From positions 1,302,001 through 1,366,000 of the forward strand of contig NZ_CP009755.1 in the NCBI RefSeq assembly GCF_000772085.1: a DNA stretch of 64,000 nt, given 5' to 3'. The notes beneath the pieces were generated by a model. It saw nothing but the letters and a program-made list of their open reading frames with translations. It had not been told where the DNA came from and searched no databases. This document shows, one piece after another, positions 34,666-43,269 of this stretch; positions within the stretch are counted from its first letter, which is position 1; each line of letters starts with the position of its first letter. The translations under genes were made by a program, and so were the position numbers. This DNA is from Curtobacterium sp. MR_MD2014. GTDB taxonomy: Bacteria > Actinomycetota > Actinomycetes > Actinomycetales > Microbacteriaceae.

Positions 34666-36192
34666 CTAGGCGGCGGGGCCTGCGGTCAGGGTCACCGTCA
34701 CGGTGTGCGCCGTGCCCGATGCATCGGTGTAGCCGACCTGCACCCGGTCACCGACGGCGTGCGAGCGGATCGCGGACGTCAGTGCGTCGTTGCTCGTGAC
34801 CGCCGTGCCGTCGAGGCTCGTGATGGTGTCGCCGGCGACCAGTCCCGCTGCTGCGGCGCCCGAACCGTCGACGGTCCCGGCGACCGGCACACCCGCGGTG
34901 GTCTGCGTCGTCGCGGTCGAGCCGACCTCGACGCCGAGGAACGCCGGCAGGCCGATCGTGACGGTGTCCGAGGACTCCCCGGCGAGGATCTTGTCCGCGA
35001 TGGCCTTCGCGGTCGTGATCGGGATCGCGTACCCGGTGACCTCGGCGGAGCCCGACGACGCCGCGGTGGCCATGCCGACCACCTCGCCCTCGCTGTCCAG
35101 GACCGGACCGCCGGAGTCGCCCGGGACGATCTGCGCGGCGACCTCGATCAGGCCCTGCAACGACTCCGTGCCCGTGCCGGACTCGCTCTGCACCTGGATG
35201 TCCTGGTCGAGGGCGGTGACCGTGCCCGCGGCGGCGACGAGGTTGCCCGTGCCCTCCGCGTTGCCGACGTCCGTCACCGCGTCACCCGTCGACGGTTCGC
35301 CGTCGTCGTCGAGCGTCACCGTGGACAGGCCGGACGCGTCCTGAAGCTTGAGCACGGCCACGTCGTGCGTGGCATCGGTGCCGACGACCTCGGCCCGGTA
35401 CTGCTTGCCGGTCGTCTCGTCGGTGACCGCGATGCTCGTGGCGCCCTGCACCACGTGGTTGTTCGTCAGGACGAAGCCGTCCGAGGTGAGGACCATGCCG
35501 GTGCCCGCGGCCTGCGACGAGGTGTCGTAGTTCATCACGGTGTCGATCGTCACGACGCCCTTCGTCTGGGCCGCGGTCGCCGGGGTCGCGGCGGTCTGCG
35601 TGCCCGTGCCCGTGCCCGTGCCGGTACCGCTGCCGCTGCCGCTGCTGCCGTCGCTGCCCGAGCCGTTCCCGTACCCGGGCACGGTGAAACCGTTCGTCCC
35701 ACCGCTCGTGCCGGAGCCACCGCCCGGCAGCGTCGTGGTGCCCTGCGACTGGCTCGACGTGGTCGTGGTGCCCTGCGAGGACAGGCCGAGCGCCGTCCCG
35801 CCGGCCGCGCCGATGATCGCCAGCGCCGCGACGCCCGAGCCGATGACGAGTCCGAGCCGCCGGGGGCGCTTCGCGCCGGGGTGGTTCGCTGCCGCCGCGC
35901 CCGAGGTCCAGCCCCAGGGGGTGCTGCCGGCCGTCGCGCCTGCTGCCGCCGTGCTCGTGCTCGCGGTACCGGGACGCGGGTCCGTGGGACCGCCGAGGGC
36001 CGCGCTGCCGAGCAGGTACGGGCCGCGACCGTCCGGGGTGTAGGCGTACGGCCCCGAGCCGTCGGTGCCGTACAGCCACGGGCCGCTGCCGTCGAAGGCG
36101 TACGCCGGGCGGAGGGTGTCGCGGTCGGCGTGCGGGGCCTCCCAGCCGGGACGGTCGGTCGCGCGCTGGTCGTCGGCGGGGTTCTCGTTCAT
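34666..36192 (-). CDS. htrA: HtrA-type membrane-anchored serine protease with PDZ domain
   Basis: 508 residues, ATG 36192. A long cytoplasmic N-terminus holds three DGSGPxxY-like repeats (34-62), a membrane segment spans about 113-136, and a Ser/Gly/Thr linker leads to the outside protease. The triad is His246 (TNNHVV), Asp277 (THDVAV) and Ser360 (GDSGGP). One PDZ domain covers about 400-505. It resembles mycobacterial PepD/HtrA proteins that degrade or process misfolded envelope proteins. Monocistronic. Divergent from the FecCD genes with a 189-bp gap that holds both promoters. Confidence 0.95.
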   Translation of the reverse strand: MNENPADDQRATDRPGWEAPHADRDTLRPAYAFDGSGPWLYGTDGSGPYAYTPDGRGPYLLGSAALGGPTDPRPGTASTSTAAAGATAGSTPWGWTSGAAAANHPGAKRPRRLGLVIGSGVAALAIIGAAGGTALGLSSQGTTTTSSQSQGTTTLPGGGSGTSGGTNGFTVPGYGNGSGSDGSSGSGSGTGTGTGTGTQTAATPATAAQTKGVVTIDTVMNYDTSSQAAGTGMVLTSDGFVLTNNHVVQGATSIAVTDETTGKQYRAEVVGTDATHDVAVLKLQDASGLSTVTLDDDGEPSTGDAVTDVGNAEGTGNLVAAAGTVTALDQDIQVQSESGTGTESLQGLIEVAAQIVPGDSGGPVLDSEGEVVGMATAASSGSAEVTGYAIPITTAKAIADKILAGESSDTVTIGLPAFLGVEVGSTATTQTTAGVPVAGTVDGSGAAAAGLVAGDTITSLDGTAVTSNDALTSAIRSHAVGDRVQVGYTDASGTAHTVTVTLTAGPAA

Positions 36193-36381
36193 GGGTGCTC
36201 TCCGGTCGTCCCTCGACCACCCGAGGGGTGGCGGTTCGTTCCTCGACGACCCGGTCGGGCGTCGACGGAGACCAGTACAGGAGCCGAACCCATGACGACC
36301 CTATGAACGGACCCTGTGCCGGCTCCGGGCTTCCTCGGGGGCCGCCGAACGAGGGGCGGGATTAGGCTTGCCGCACTTCCC

Positions 36382-37434
36382 ATGCGCGCGTCCTCACCCG
36401 TCACCCCTGCAGTCCGGCCCCGCCCGGCACCCGCCTCGCGGTCCCGTCTCGTCGGGGCAGCGCTGCTCGCCGTCGCCGCCCTGGTGGTGGCCGTCGCGCT
36501 CTCCGTGGCGTTCGGCTCGCGCCCGATCCCGCTCGGCACCGTCCTCGACGTCGTCCTGCACCCGCACCGGGACGACGAGGTGGGACTCATCGTGCTCGGC
36601 AACCGCGTCCCGCGTACCGTCGTGGGGCTGCTCGCCGGCGCCGCGCTCGGGGTGGCCGGTGCCGTGATGCAGGGCGTGACCCGGAACCCGCTGGCCGACC
36701 CGAGCATCCTCGGCATCAACGCCGGAGCAGCCCTCGCCGTGGTCGTCGGGATCGCGGTGTTCGGCATCAGCGGGACCGCCGCGTACCTGCCCTTCGCCTT
36801 CGTCGGGGCCGGGCTCGCGGCGCTGCTCGTCTACGGCATCGCGGCCGTCGCCCGGCGGGGCCTGTCGCCGGTGGGCCTCGCGCTCGCCGGAGCGGTCGTC
36901 GCCGCCGCCCTGTCGTCGGTCACCACGGCGGTCCTCGTGTCGAGCCAGAGCCTGCTCGACCAGCTGCGCTTCTGGCAGGTCGGAGCGCTCGCCGGCAAGG
37001 ACCTCGGCACCGCCGGCGTCGTGGCCGTCCCCGTCCTCGTCGGACTCGTCGTGGCCGCCGGCCTGGGGCGCTCCCTGAACACCCTCGCGCTCGGGGACGA
37101 GCTCGCCGCGTCGCTCGGGCAGCGGGTCGTGCTCGTCCGCATCGTCGGCGGTGTCGTGACGGTCCTGCTCGCGGGGTCCGCGGTGGCAGCCGCCGGACCG
37201 ATCGCGTTCGTCGGCCTCGCCGTCCCGCACGCCGTCCGCCGACTGAGCGGGCCCGACCAGCGCTGGACGATCCTCCTGTCCGCCCTCGTCGCACCCGCCC
37301 TCCTGCTCGTCGCCGACGTGATCGGGCGGGTCGTCGCGTACCCGGGGGAGCTGCAGGTCGGCATCGTGACCGCGCTCATCGGTGCCCCGGTGTTCATCTG
37401 GCTCGTCCGGTCGCGGGTGGTGACCGGCCTGTGA
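36382..37434 (+). CDS. FecCD-family iron-siderophore ABC permease 1
   Basis: 350 residues from ATG 36382 (MRASSPVTP); upstream in-frame starts would run through the promoter. Nine or ten hydrophobic segments. Family motifs: LGNRVPRTVVGLLAGAALGV, GAVMQGVTRNPLADPSILGI and the ATPase-contact GPIAFVGLAVPH. It moves ferric siderophore or heme with its partner. GATTAGGCTTGCC at about 36360-36372 could be a -10 box or a weak DtxR-type iron box. Neither a binding protein nor an ATPase is adjacent. Stop overlaps the second permease gene. Confidence 0.93.
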   Translation: MRASSPVTPAVRPRPAPASRSRLVGAALLAVAALVVAVALSVAFGSRPIPLGTVLDVVLHPHRDDEVGLIVLGNRVPRTVVGLLAGAALGVAGAVMQGVTRNPLADPSILGINAGAALAVVVGIAVFGISGTAAYLPFAFVGAGLAALLVYGIAAVARRGLSPVGLALAGAVVAAALSSVTTAVLVSSQSLLDQLRFWQVGALAGKDLGTAGVVAVPVLVGLVVAAGLGRSLNTLALGDELAASLGQRVVLVRIVGGVVTVLLAGSAVAAAGPIAFVGLAVPHAVRRLSGPDQRWTILLSALVAPALLLVADVIGRVVAYPGELQVGIVTALIGAPVFIWLVRSRVVTGL

Positions 37435-38411
37435 CCGCGGTCCGTCGCGAGCTCGCCGTCCTCGGCGCGGTGGTCGTGCTCCTGGTCGCCCTCGTGCTCG
37501 TCGGGCTCGGGGTGGGGGAGATCCCGCTCTCGCCGCTGCAGGTCGCCGGCGCCCTGGTCGGACACGGCGACACCGTGTCGGACTTCGTGGTCGGGCAGCT
37601 CCGCGGCCCCCGGGTCGCCGGTGCCGTGCTGGTCGGTGCCGCGCTGGGCGCCGCCGGCGGCATCGTGCAGAGCGTCGTCCGCAACCCCATCGCGAGCCCC
37701 GACGTCATCGGCATCACGTCGGGCGCGAGTGCCTCGGGGCTGACGGCGATCGTGCTCTTCGGGGCGAGCGGCGGTGTGCTCTTCGGGTCCGTCGTCGTCG
37801 GCGCCCTGCTCGTGTCGGTCGTCATCGCCGCGCTCTCCTGGCGTCGGGGGATCACCGGCAACCGCGTCGTCCTGGTCGGCATCGGGGTGGCGGCGATCTG
37901 CCTCAGCATCACCGGCTGGATGCTGACCGCGGGCAGCGTCCAGCAGGCGGGCACCGCGCTCCTCTGGCTCTCGGGCAGCCTGAACGCGGTGGACCGCACC
38001 CTCGTCGGCATCCTCGCGGTCGCCGTCGTCCTGCTCCTGGCCGCTGCGCTCGCGCAGTCCCGCCGGCTGACGGTCCTCGCGCTCGGGGACGAGGTGGCCG
38101 CAGCCCTCGGACTCCGGCCCGACCGCGCGAAGTCGCTCCTGCTCCTCACCGCCGTCGGCCTCACCGCGGGAGCGGTCGCGACGGCGGGCCCGGTCGCCTT
38201 CGTCGCGCTGATGGCGGCACCGATCGGACGCCGTCTCGTCGGCAACGGGCGGGTCGCGCTCGGCGTCGTCGCGGCCGTCGGCGCGGTCGTCACGCTCGCG
38301 AGCGACCTGCTGGCGCAGTTCGCGATCCCCGGCAACGCCCTGCCGGTCGGTGTGGTCACGGGCGTGGTCGGGGCGCCGTACCTGCTCTGGCTCCTCGCAC
38401 GCGGGCGGTAG
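37431..38411 (+). CDS. FecCD-family iron-siderophore ABC permease 2
   Basis: 326 residues from GTG 37431, overlapping the first permease stop. Same fold: LRGPRVAGAVLVGAALGAAGG, GIVQSVVRNPIASPDVIGIT, then GPVAFVALMAAPIGRRLVG. It most likely forms a heterodimeric channel with permease 1, as FecC/FecD or FepD/FepG. The substrate-binding lipoprotein and ATPase must be encoded elsewhere. Its stop is the beginning of the 19-bp array B. Confidence 0.93.
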   Translation: MTAVRRELAVLGAVVVLLVALVLVGLGVGEIPLSPLQVAGALVGHGDTVSDFVVGQLRGPRVAGAVLVGAALGAAGGIVQSVVRNPIASPDVIGITSGASASGLTAIVLFGASGGVLFGSVVVGALLVSVVIAALSWRRGITGNRVVLVGIGVAAICLSITGWMLTAGSVQQAGTALLWLSGSLNAVDRTLVGILAVAVVLLLAAALAQSRRLTVLALGDEVAAALGLRPDRAKSLLLLTAVGLTAGAVATAGPVAFVALMAAPIGRRLVGNGRVALGVVAAVGAVVTLASDLLAQFAIPGNALPVGVVTGVVGAPYLLWLLARGR

Positions 38412-38663
38412 GCGCGGTACCCGGCCCTGCCGGGCGTACCTGGCCCTGCCGGGCGTGCCTGGTCGTTCCGGGCGTACCCGGCCCTGCGAGGCGTACCTGG
38501 TCGTTCCGGGCGTACCCGGCCCTGCGAGGCGTACCTGGTCGTTCCGGGCATGCCTGGTCGGTTCGGGCGTACTTGGTCGTTCCGGGCGTACCTGGTCGTC
38601 CTGGTCCACCAGGTACGCCCGTTCCCGCAAGGCATCCCACCCGTTCTGGGAAGGAACGGGCGC
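38412..38663. repeat. 19-bp tandem array B with inverted tail module
   Basis: About ten 19-bp units (38412-38602), consensus GGGCGTACCTGGTCGTTCC, alternating with a GGGCGTACCCGGCCCTGCG type. They are followed by the inverted copy ACCAGGTACGCCC (38608-38620) and a tail with GGGAAGGAACGGGCGC (38648-38663). GCCCGTTCC (38617-38625) and GGAACGGGC (38653-38661) can pair. The same inverted copy and tail, exactly 40 bp apart, recur at 62784-62839. No coding signal. Confidence 0.85.
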
Positions 38664-38700
38664 ACGGAACGGGTGTCGGCGATCGACGCACGCATGCACG

Positions 38701-38748
38701 GACGGACGGGAGGCGCGGTCCGGGCCGGCACCGCGCCTCCCGTCCGTC
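38701..38748. terminator. GGGAGG-family hairpin (copy f)
   Basis: 19-bp perfect stem beginning GACGGACGGGAGGCGCGGT, with a 10-nt loop. It lies 290 bp beyond the permease stop, after array B, and before the glycosyltransferase promoter. Confidence 0.65.
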
Positions 38749-39045
38749 GCATGGTCGCGCTGGCGGCCCTGGCGGCCCTGGCGGCCCTGGTGGTGCCGGC
38801 GGCGCTGGTTGCGCTGGTGACGCGGGGCGGTGCCGGCCGAAGCGGCGGGCGTGCCCCCCGTGCGGGAAACCGCGCGCGGTCCCGCGATGCCGCACCGCGC
38901 TGCGTGATGCCGCACACAACCGCCAGGACCCCCCGTTCGGGTGTCGGCGGCCTGCGGGATCTCTCGTACCGTCGTCCCGACCGACCGGACCCCCGACAGC
39001 GCCCGACCCGACGGAGCGCTGGTCCGGAAGGAACGAAGGACTGCC
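38749..39045. other. Leader region of the glycosyltransferase operon with 9-bp repeats
   Basis: 38762-38793 holds four near-identical CTGGCGGCC units (9 bp). After that there is a 250-bp stretch without other repeats; CTCGTACCGTCGTCCCG at about 38964 and AAGGAACGAAGGA just before the ATG are the only recognisable signals. A promoter is expected here. Confidence 0.45.
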
Positions 39046-41481
39046 ATGCCCGATCCGTCTGCCGGCGCACCGACGCGCCGTCGCCAGTGGGGTGCCGAGC
39101 GCCGGACCCGTCCGCTCGACACCCTGCACGCACGCCCCTCCGACCGGAAGCTCGTCTCCGGTCGCGTGGCGATCATCCTGACCGTCGCCTTCTGGCTGGC
39201 GTACGTCGTCTACACCGTGATCCGCCAGTTCCTCGACTACGGCACCGAGAGCTTCCGCTTCACCACCGAGGCGATCTCGTACCTCGTCGTCGTCACCTTC
39301 CTGACCTTCTCCGCGCTCATGCACCTGGTGGCCCGCCAGGGTGCGATGGAGCGGTTCGCGAGCCACGTGCGGGTCCCGCGCGCCGAGCTCGACCGACACT
39401 TCGCCTCCGGCCACGAGGCGCCGATGACCGTCCTCGTCCCGAGCTACGCCGAGGAGCCGGACGTCGTCGCGACCACGCTCTGGTCGGCAGCGCTCCAGGA
39501 GTACCCGTCCCTGCGCGTCGTCCTGCTCGTCGACGACGCGCCGTTCCCGACCGACCCGGCGACGCTCGACAAGCTGGAGCGCACGCGCGCGGTCGCGGAC
39601 CGCATCCAGGCGCAGCTCGAGGTCCCCTCGCGCCGGTTCCAGGAAGCGCTCTTCTCGGCCGAGGTCGAGGCGGACGCTGCACCGTTCGCCAGCACGCACG
39701 CGCTCCGGACCCTCGTCGAGCACCACCGCTGGGCCGACGCGTGGCTCCGCCGGAACGCCCGGGAGCACGAGGTCGCCGACCACGTCGACCGGTTCTTCCA
39801 CGACCAGGTGCTCGTCGGGCTCGCCGACGAGTTCCGGCTGACCGCCGAGGCCCTCGAAGCGGCCATCGCCGACGCCGTCGCCCTCGGTCAGGACTTCAGC
39901 GAGGTGACCTCGGCGCGGGCGCTCGAGCTGCAGCGCCGTCTCGCCTGGACCTTCACGGCGGAACTGACCACGTTCGAGCGGAAGCGGTACGTGAACCTCT
40001 CCGACGAGGCCAACAAGGCGATGAACCTCAATGCCTACATCGGCCTGATGGGCGGGGCGTACGCGTTCGACGAGACCGCGTCCGGGACCGTCCTGCGCAC
40101 CGTGGACGACGCCGACGCGGCCGACCTCGTGGTCCCGGCGTCGGACTACCTCCTGACGCTCGACGCCGACTCCGTCCTGCTCCGCGACTACTGCCTGCGC
40201 CTGGTCTACTTCCTCGAGCAGCCGGAGAACGCCCGGGTCGCCGTGACGCAGACCCCGTACTCGTCCTTCCGCGGCGCTGCCACGCGCATCGAGCGGCTCG
40301 CGGGGGCCACCACCGACATCCAGCACATCCTCCACCAGGGGATGTCCCGGTACGACGCGACGTTCTGGGTCGGGGCGAACGCCGTCATCCGCACCCAGGC
40401 GCTCCGTGACATCGAGGAGGTCGAGACCGTCGGCGGCTTCGAGGTGAAGCGCTACGTCCAGGACCGCACCGTGATCGAGGACACCGAGTCGAGCGTCGAC
40501 CTCGGCATGCACGGCTGGACGCTCGTCAACTACCCGGAGCGGCTCTCGTACAGTGCCACGCCGCCGGACTTCGGGTCGCTCGTCGTCCAGCGCCGCCGCT
40601 GGGCGAACGGCGGCCTCCTCATCCTGCCGAAGTACGTCCGCCAGGTCCGTGAGCGCCGGGCACGAGGCGAGCGGGTCGGTCTCGTCGAGATGGCGCTGCG
40701 CGTCAACTACATGGCGTCGATCACCTGGGCGTCGTTCGGGCTCGTCTTCCTGCTCGCGTACCCGTACGACTCGCGGCTGCTCAGCCCGATGGTGCTGCTC
40801 GCGGCGCTGCCCTACTTCTGGCTGCTGTCGAGCGACCTGCGGTACTGCGGCTACAAGCGCACGGACGTCTTCCGCATCTACGGCTTCAACCTCATCCTCA
40901 CGCCGGTGAACGTCGCGGGCGTGCTCAAGAGCATCCAGCAGGCCCTCACGGCGAAGAAGATCCCGTTCGCGCGGACGCCCAAGGTGCGGGACCGCACGGC
41001 CTCGCCGGCGCTCTACGTCCTCGCGCCCTACGCGATCGTCGCCTTCTCGGTCTTCACCTTCGTCCGCGACTACGGCGCGCAGAACTGGGGGAACGCGGTC
41101 TTCGCCGCCTTCAACGCGCTCCTCGCCACCTACGCGATCGTCGCCTACATCGGCGTGTGGAACTCCGTGGTCGACGTCTGGCTGTGGGCCACGCGCTGGA
41201 TGTACTACGACCCGTCGGCGCGCGCAGCCCGTCGTGCCGCTCGTCGTACCGCTCGTGCGGCCGCCCGTGCCGACCGTCGGCGCGGACGTCGTCGCGGCGG
41301 CGTCCGCCCGGTCCCGGAGCCCGTCCTCGAGGACTGGCACGCGGTCCTGTACTTCGGACACGGCGGCGGCAACCTGCCCGTCCGGCACGACGCCGACGTC
41401 GTCGGGGCGGCGGGCGCACGTGCCACCGCGTCCGCCCAGGCCGACGCGACCGGCCCGCGCCAGGAACGGAGCGCAGCCTGA
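39046..41481 (+). CDS. Membrane GT2 glycosyltransferase, cellulose/chitin synthase-like
   Basis: 811 residues, ATG 39046 with GAAGGA upstream. Two N-terminal membrane helices (about 40-58, 76-96), a cytoplasmic GT-A domain and four to six C-terminal helices (about 550-745). Processive GT2 motifs: VPSYAEEPD (about 130), LTLDADS (DxD, about 370), the acceptor-site IEDTESS (about 475) and QRRRWANGG (Q-x-x-R-W, about 514). Between the donor-binding VDDAP (about 165) and NKAMNLN a helical insertion of roughly 150 residues is unusual. The basic tail is rich in Arg/Ala. It probably synthesises and exports a beta-linked polysaccharide; a secreted GH18-like enzyme overlaps downstream. Confidence 0.9.
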   Translation: MPDPSAGAPTRRRQWGAERRTRPLDTLHARPSDRKLVSGRVAIILTVAFWLAYVVYTVIRQFLDYGTESFRFTTEAISYLVVVTFLTFSALMHLVARQGAMERFASHVRVPRAELDRHFASGHEAPMTVLVPSYAEEPDVVATTLWSAALQEYPSLRVVLLVDDAPFPTDPATLDKLERTRAVADRIQAQLEVPSRRFQEALFSAEVEADAAPFASTHALRTLVEHHRWADAWLRRNAREHEVADHVDRFFHDQVLVGLADEFRLTAEALEAAIADAVALGQDFSEVTSARALELQRRLAWTFTAELTTFERKRYVNLSDEANKAMNLNAYIGLMGGAYAFDETASGTVLRTVDDADAADLVVPASDYLLTLDADSVLLRDYCLRLVYFLEQPENARVAVTQTPYSSFRGAATRIERLAGATTDIQHILHQGMSRYDATFWVGANAVIRTQALRDIEEVETVGGFEVKRYVQDRTVIEDTESSVDLGMHGWTLVNYPERLSYSATPPDFGSLVVQRRRWANGGLLILPKYVRQVRERRARGERVGLVEMALRVNYMASITWASFGLVFLLAYPYDSRLLSPMVLLAALPYFWLLSSDLRYCGYKRTDVFRIYGFNLILTPVNVAGVLKSIQQALTAKKIPFARTPKVRDRTASPALYVLAPYAIVAFSVFTFVRDYGAQNWGNAVFAAFNALLATYAIVAYIGVWNSVVDVWLWATRWMYYDPSARAARRAARRTARAAARADRRRGRRRGGVRPVPEPVLEDWHAVLYFGHGGGNLPVRHDADVVGAAGARATASAQADATGPRQERSAA

Positions 41482-43079
41482 TGTCGACGACGAGACGACT
41501 CTCCCCGGTCCGGGTCACCATCGCGGTCGTGGTCGCCGCCGCCGTCGCCGTCGCCGGGTACGCCGGCTTCGACCGCTGGCACTCGGCGCAGGCGACCGAA
41601 CGGCAACCAGCGTGGTTCGCCGCCTACACCGACGTCACCGCGACCCCGGTCTTCGCGTTCGAGGACGTCAAGTCGGCCAAGGGACGCAACGTCATGCTGT
41701 CCTTCGTCGTCGCCGACCACGACGACGCCTGCTCGCCGACCTGGGGCTCGTACTACTCGCTGCAGGGTGCGGCGGACCAGCTCGACCTCGACCGCCGTGT
41801 CGCCCGTCTGCAGCAGCAGCACGGCGAGGTCGGGGTGTCGTTCGGCGGCCTGGCGAACGACGAGCTCGCCACCACCTGCACGAAGGCGTCCGACCTGCTG
41901 GGTGCCTACCGGCAGGTCGTGCAGCGCTACGACCTGTCGACCGTCGACTTCGACGTCGAGGGCGACGACCTCACGAACCGCGCTGCGGGGGAGCGGCGTG
42001 CGAAGGCGGTGGCGGCGCTCCAGGACGAGCGCCGGGCCGCCGGTCACCCGCTCGCGGTGTGGCTCACCCTGCCGGCCGCGCCCTCGGGGCTGACGTCCGA
42101 CGGGACCACCGCGGTCGCGCAGTTCCTCGCCGCCGGCGTGGACCTCGCCGGGGTGAACGCGATGACGATGGACTACGGCGAGGCCAAGGGGTCGAGCCAG
42201 AGCATGTACTCGGCGTCGGTGCAGGCGCTGCAGGAGGTCCAGCGACAGCTCGGTGTCCTGTACCAGCGCGCGGGCACGCCCCTCGGTGACGGCACCCTCT
42301 GGCACAAGGTCGGGGCGACGCCCATGATCGGGCAGAACGACGTCCGTGACGAGGTGTTCTCGCTCAGCGATGCCCGGAAGCTCAACGCCTGGGCGCGCGA
42401 CCGCGGGCTGGGGCGCATGTCGATGTGGTCGCTCAACCGTGACACCACGTGTGGGTCGAACTACGTGAACCTGTCGACCGTCTCGAACTCGTGCTCCGGC
42501 GTCGACCAGGACGGACTGCTCTTCGCCGACGTGCTCGGCAAGGGGTTCGGCGGCGGGATCGTCGCGGCGGCCTCCGACGTCACGGAGGCCGAGCCCTCCG
42601 CCACCGAGCAGCCCACCGACGACCCGAAGACCAGTCCCTACCCGGTCTGGGACCAGGACGCGTCCTACCTCGAGGGCACGAAGGTGGTGTGGCACCGCAA
42701 CGTCTACGAGGCGAAGTGGTGGACGTCGGGCGACCTGCCGGACGATCCGGTGCTCAGCGCGTACGAGACGCCGTGGCAGATCATCGGCCCGGTCCTGCCG
42801 GGGGAGAAGCCCGTGGAACCGCTGACGCTGCCCGACGGGACCTACGCCGCGTGGTCGGGGACGAAGCAGTACGACACGGGCGCCCGCGTCCTGTTCCACG
42901 GCATCCCGTACCAGTCGAAGTGGTGGAACACCGGCGACAGCCCCGAGGCGTCCACGAGCGACCCGGACGGGTCGCCCTGGGTCCGTCTGAAGGATGCCGA
43001 GGTGCGTCGGATCCTCGACGGGCTCGCCTCGGGCGAGCCGGCGCCGACCGCCACCGCGACGGCGACGCCGGCTCCGTGA
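41481..43079 (+). CDS. Secreted GH18-like glycosidase with two CBM5/12 chitin-binding modules
   Basis: 532 residues, ATG 41481 overlapping the synthase stop (TGATG), so translation is coupled. One hydrophobic segment (12-30) acts as signal or anchor. The GH18 barrel has VDFDVEG (about 155-161), the D-x-D-x-E catalytic motif, followed by AMTMDYGEA. Two C-terminal modules (about 386-435 and 455-500) contain NVYEAKWWTSGD and PYQSKWWNTGD, the AKWW signature of CBM5/12. It likely cleaves or trims a chitin/PNAG-like polymer at the surface. Coupling with the synthase suggests a role in the same polymer's release or length control; this is inference. Confidence 0.9.
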   Translation: MSTTRRLSPVRVTIAVVVAAAVAVAGYAGFDRWHSAQATERQPAWFAAYTDVTATPVFAFEDVKSAKGRNVMLSFVVADHDDACSPTWGSYYSLQGAADQLDLDRRVARLQQQHGEVGVSFGGLANDELATTCTKASDLLGAYRQVVQRYDLSTVDFDVEGDDLTNRAAGERRAKAVAALQDERRAAGHPLAVWLTLPAAPSGLTSDGTTAVAQFLAAGVDLAGVNAMTMDYGEAKGSSQSMYSASVQALQEVQRQLGVLYQRAGTPLGDGTLWHKVGATPMIGQNDVRDEVFSLSDARKLNAWARDRGLGRMSMWSLNRDTTCGSNYVNLSTVSNSCSGVDQDGLLFADVLGKGFGGGIVAAASDVTEAEPSATEQPTDDPKTSPYPVWDQDASYLEGTKVVWHRNVYEAKWWTSGDLPDDPVLSAYETPWQIIGPVLPGEKPVEPLTLPDGTYAAWSGTKQYDTGARVLFHGIPYQSKWWNTGDSPEASTSDPDGSPWVRLKDAEVRRILDGLASGEPAPTATATATPAP

Positions 43080-43107
43080 CGACGCACCTCGTGATCCGGT
43101 CCGGCCT

Positions 43108-43147
43108 GGAGGCACGGTGCGGGTCCGCCCCGTGCCTCCCGTCCGTC
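43108..43147. terminator. Degenerate GGGAGG-family hairpin (copy g) after the glycosidase gene
   Basis: GGAGGCACGG pairs with CCGTGCCTCC; the outer GACG part of the left arm is lost while the right arm keeps CGTCCGTC. It lies 30 bases past the glycosidase stop. Confidence 0.6.
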
Positions 43148-43269
43148 GGCTGGGTCACGGCGGTGTGTTCGCTGTGCGCGTGCTCCTGAGTTCTCCCCAG
43201 CCCCGTTCGGGGCTCCCGCGAGGTCACCCGTTTCCGATACGCTGGTGCGCCAAGAGGAGGAGGTCCACG

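Noticed and set aside
38412..38620. Possible CRISPR array or collagen-like coding repeat
   Set aside because: Units are contiguous with no spacers and there are no cas genes. The 19-bp period is not a multiple of 3, so repeated peptides in shifting frames are artefacts.
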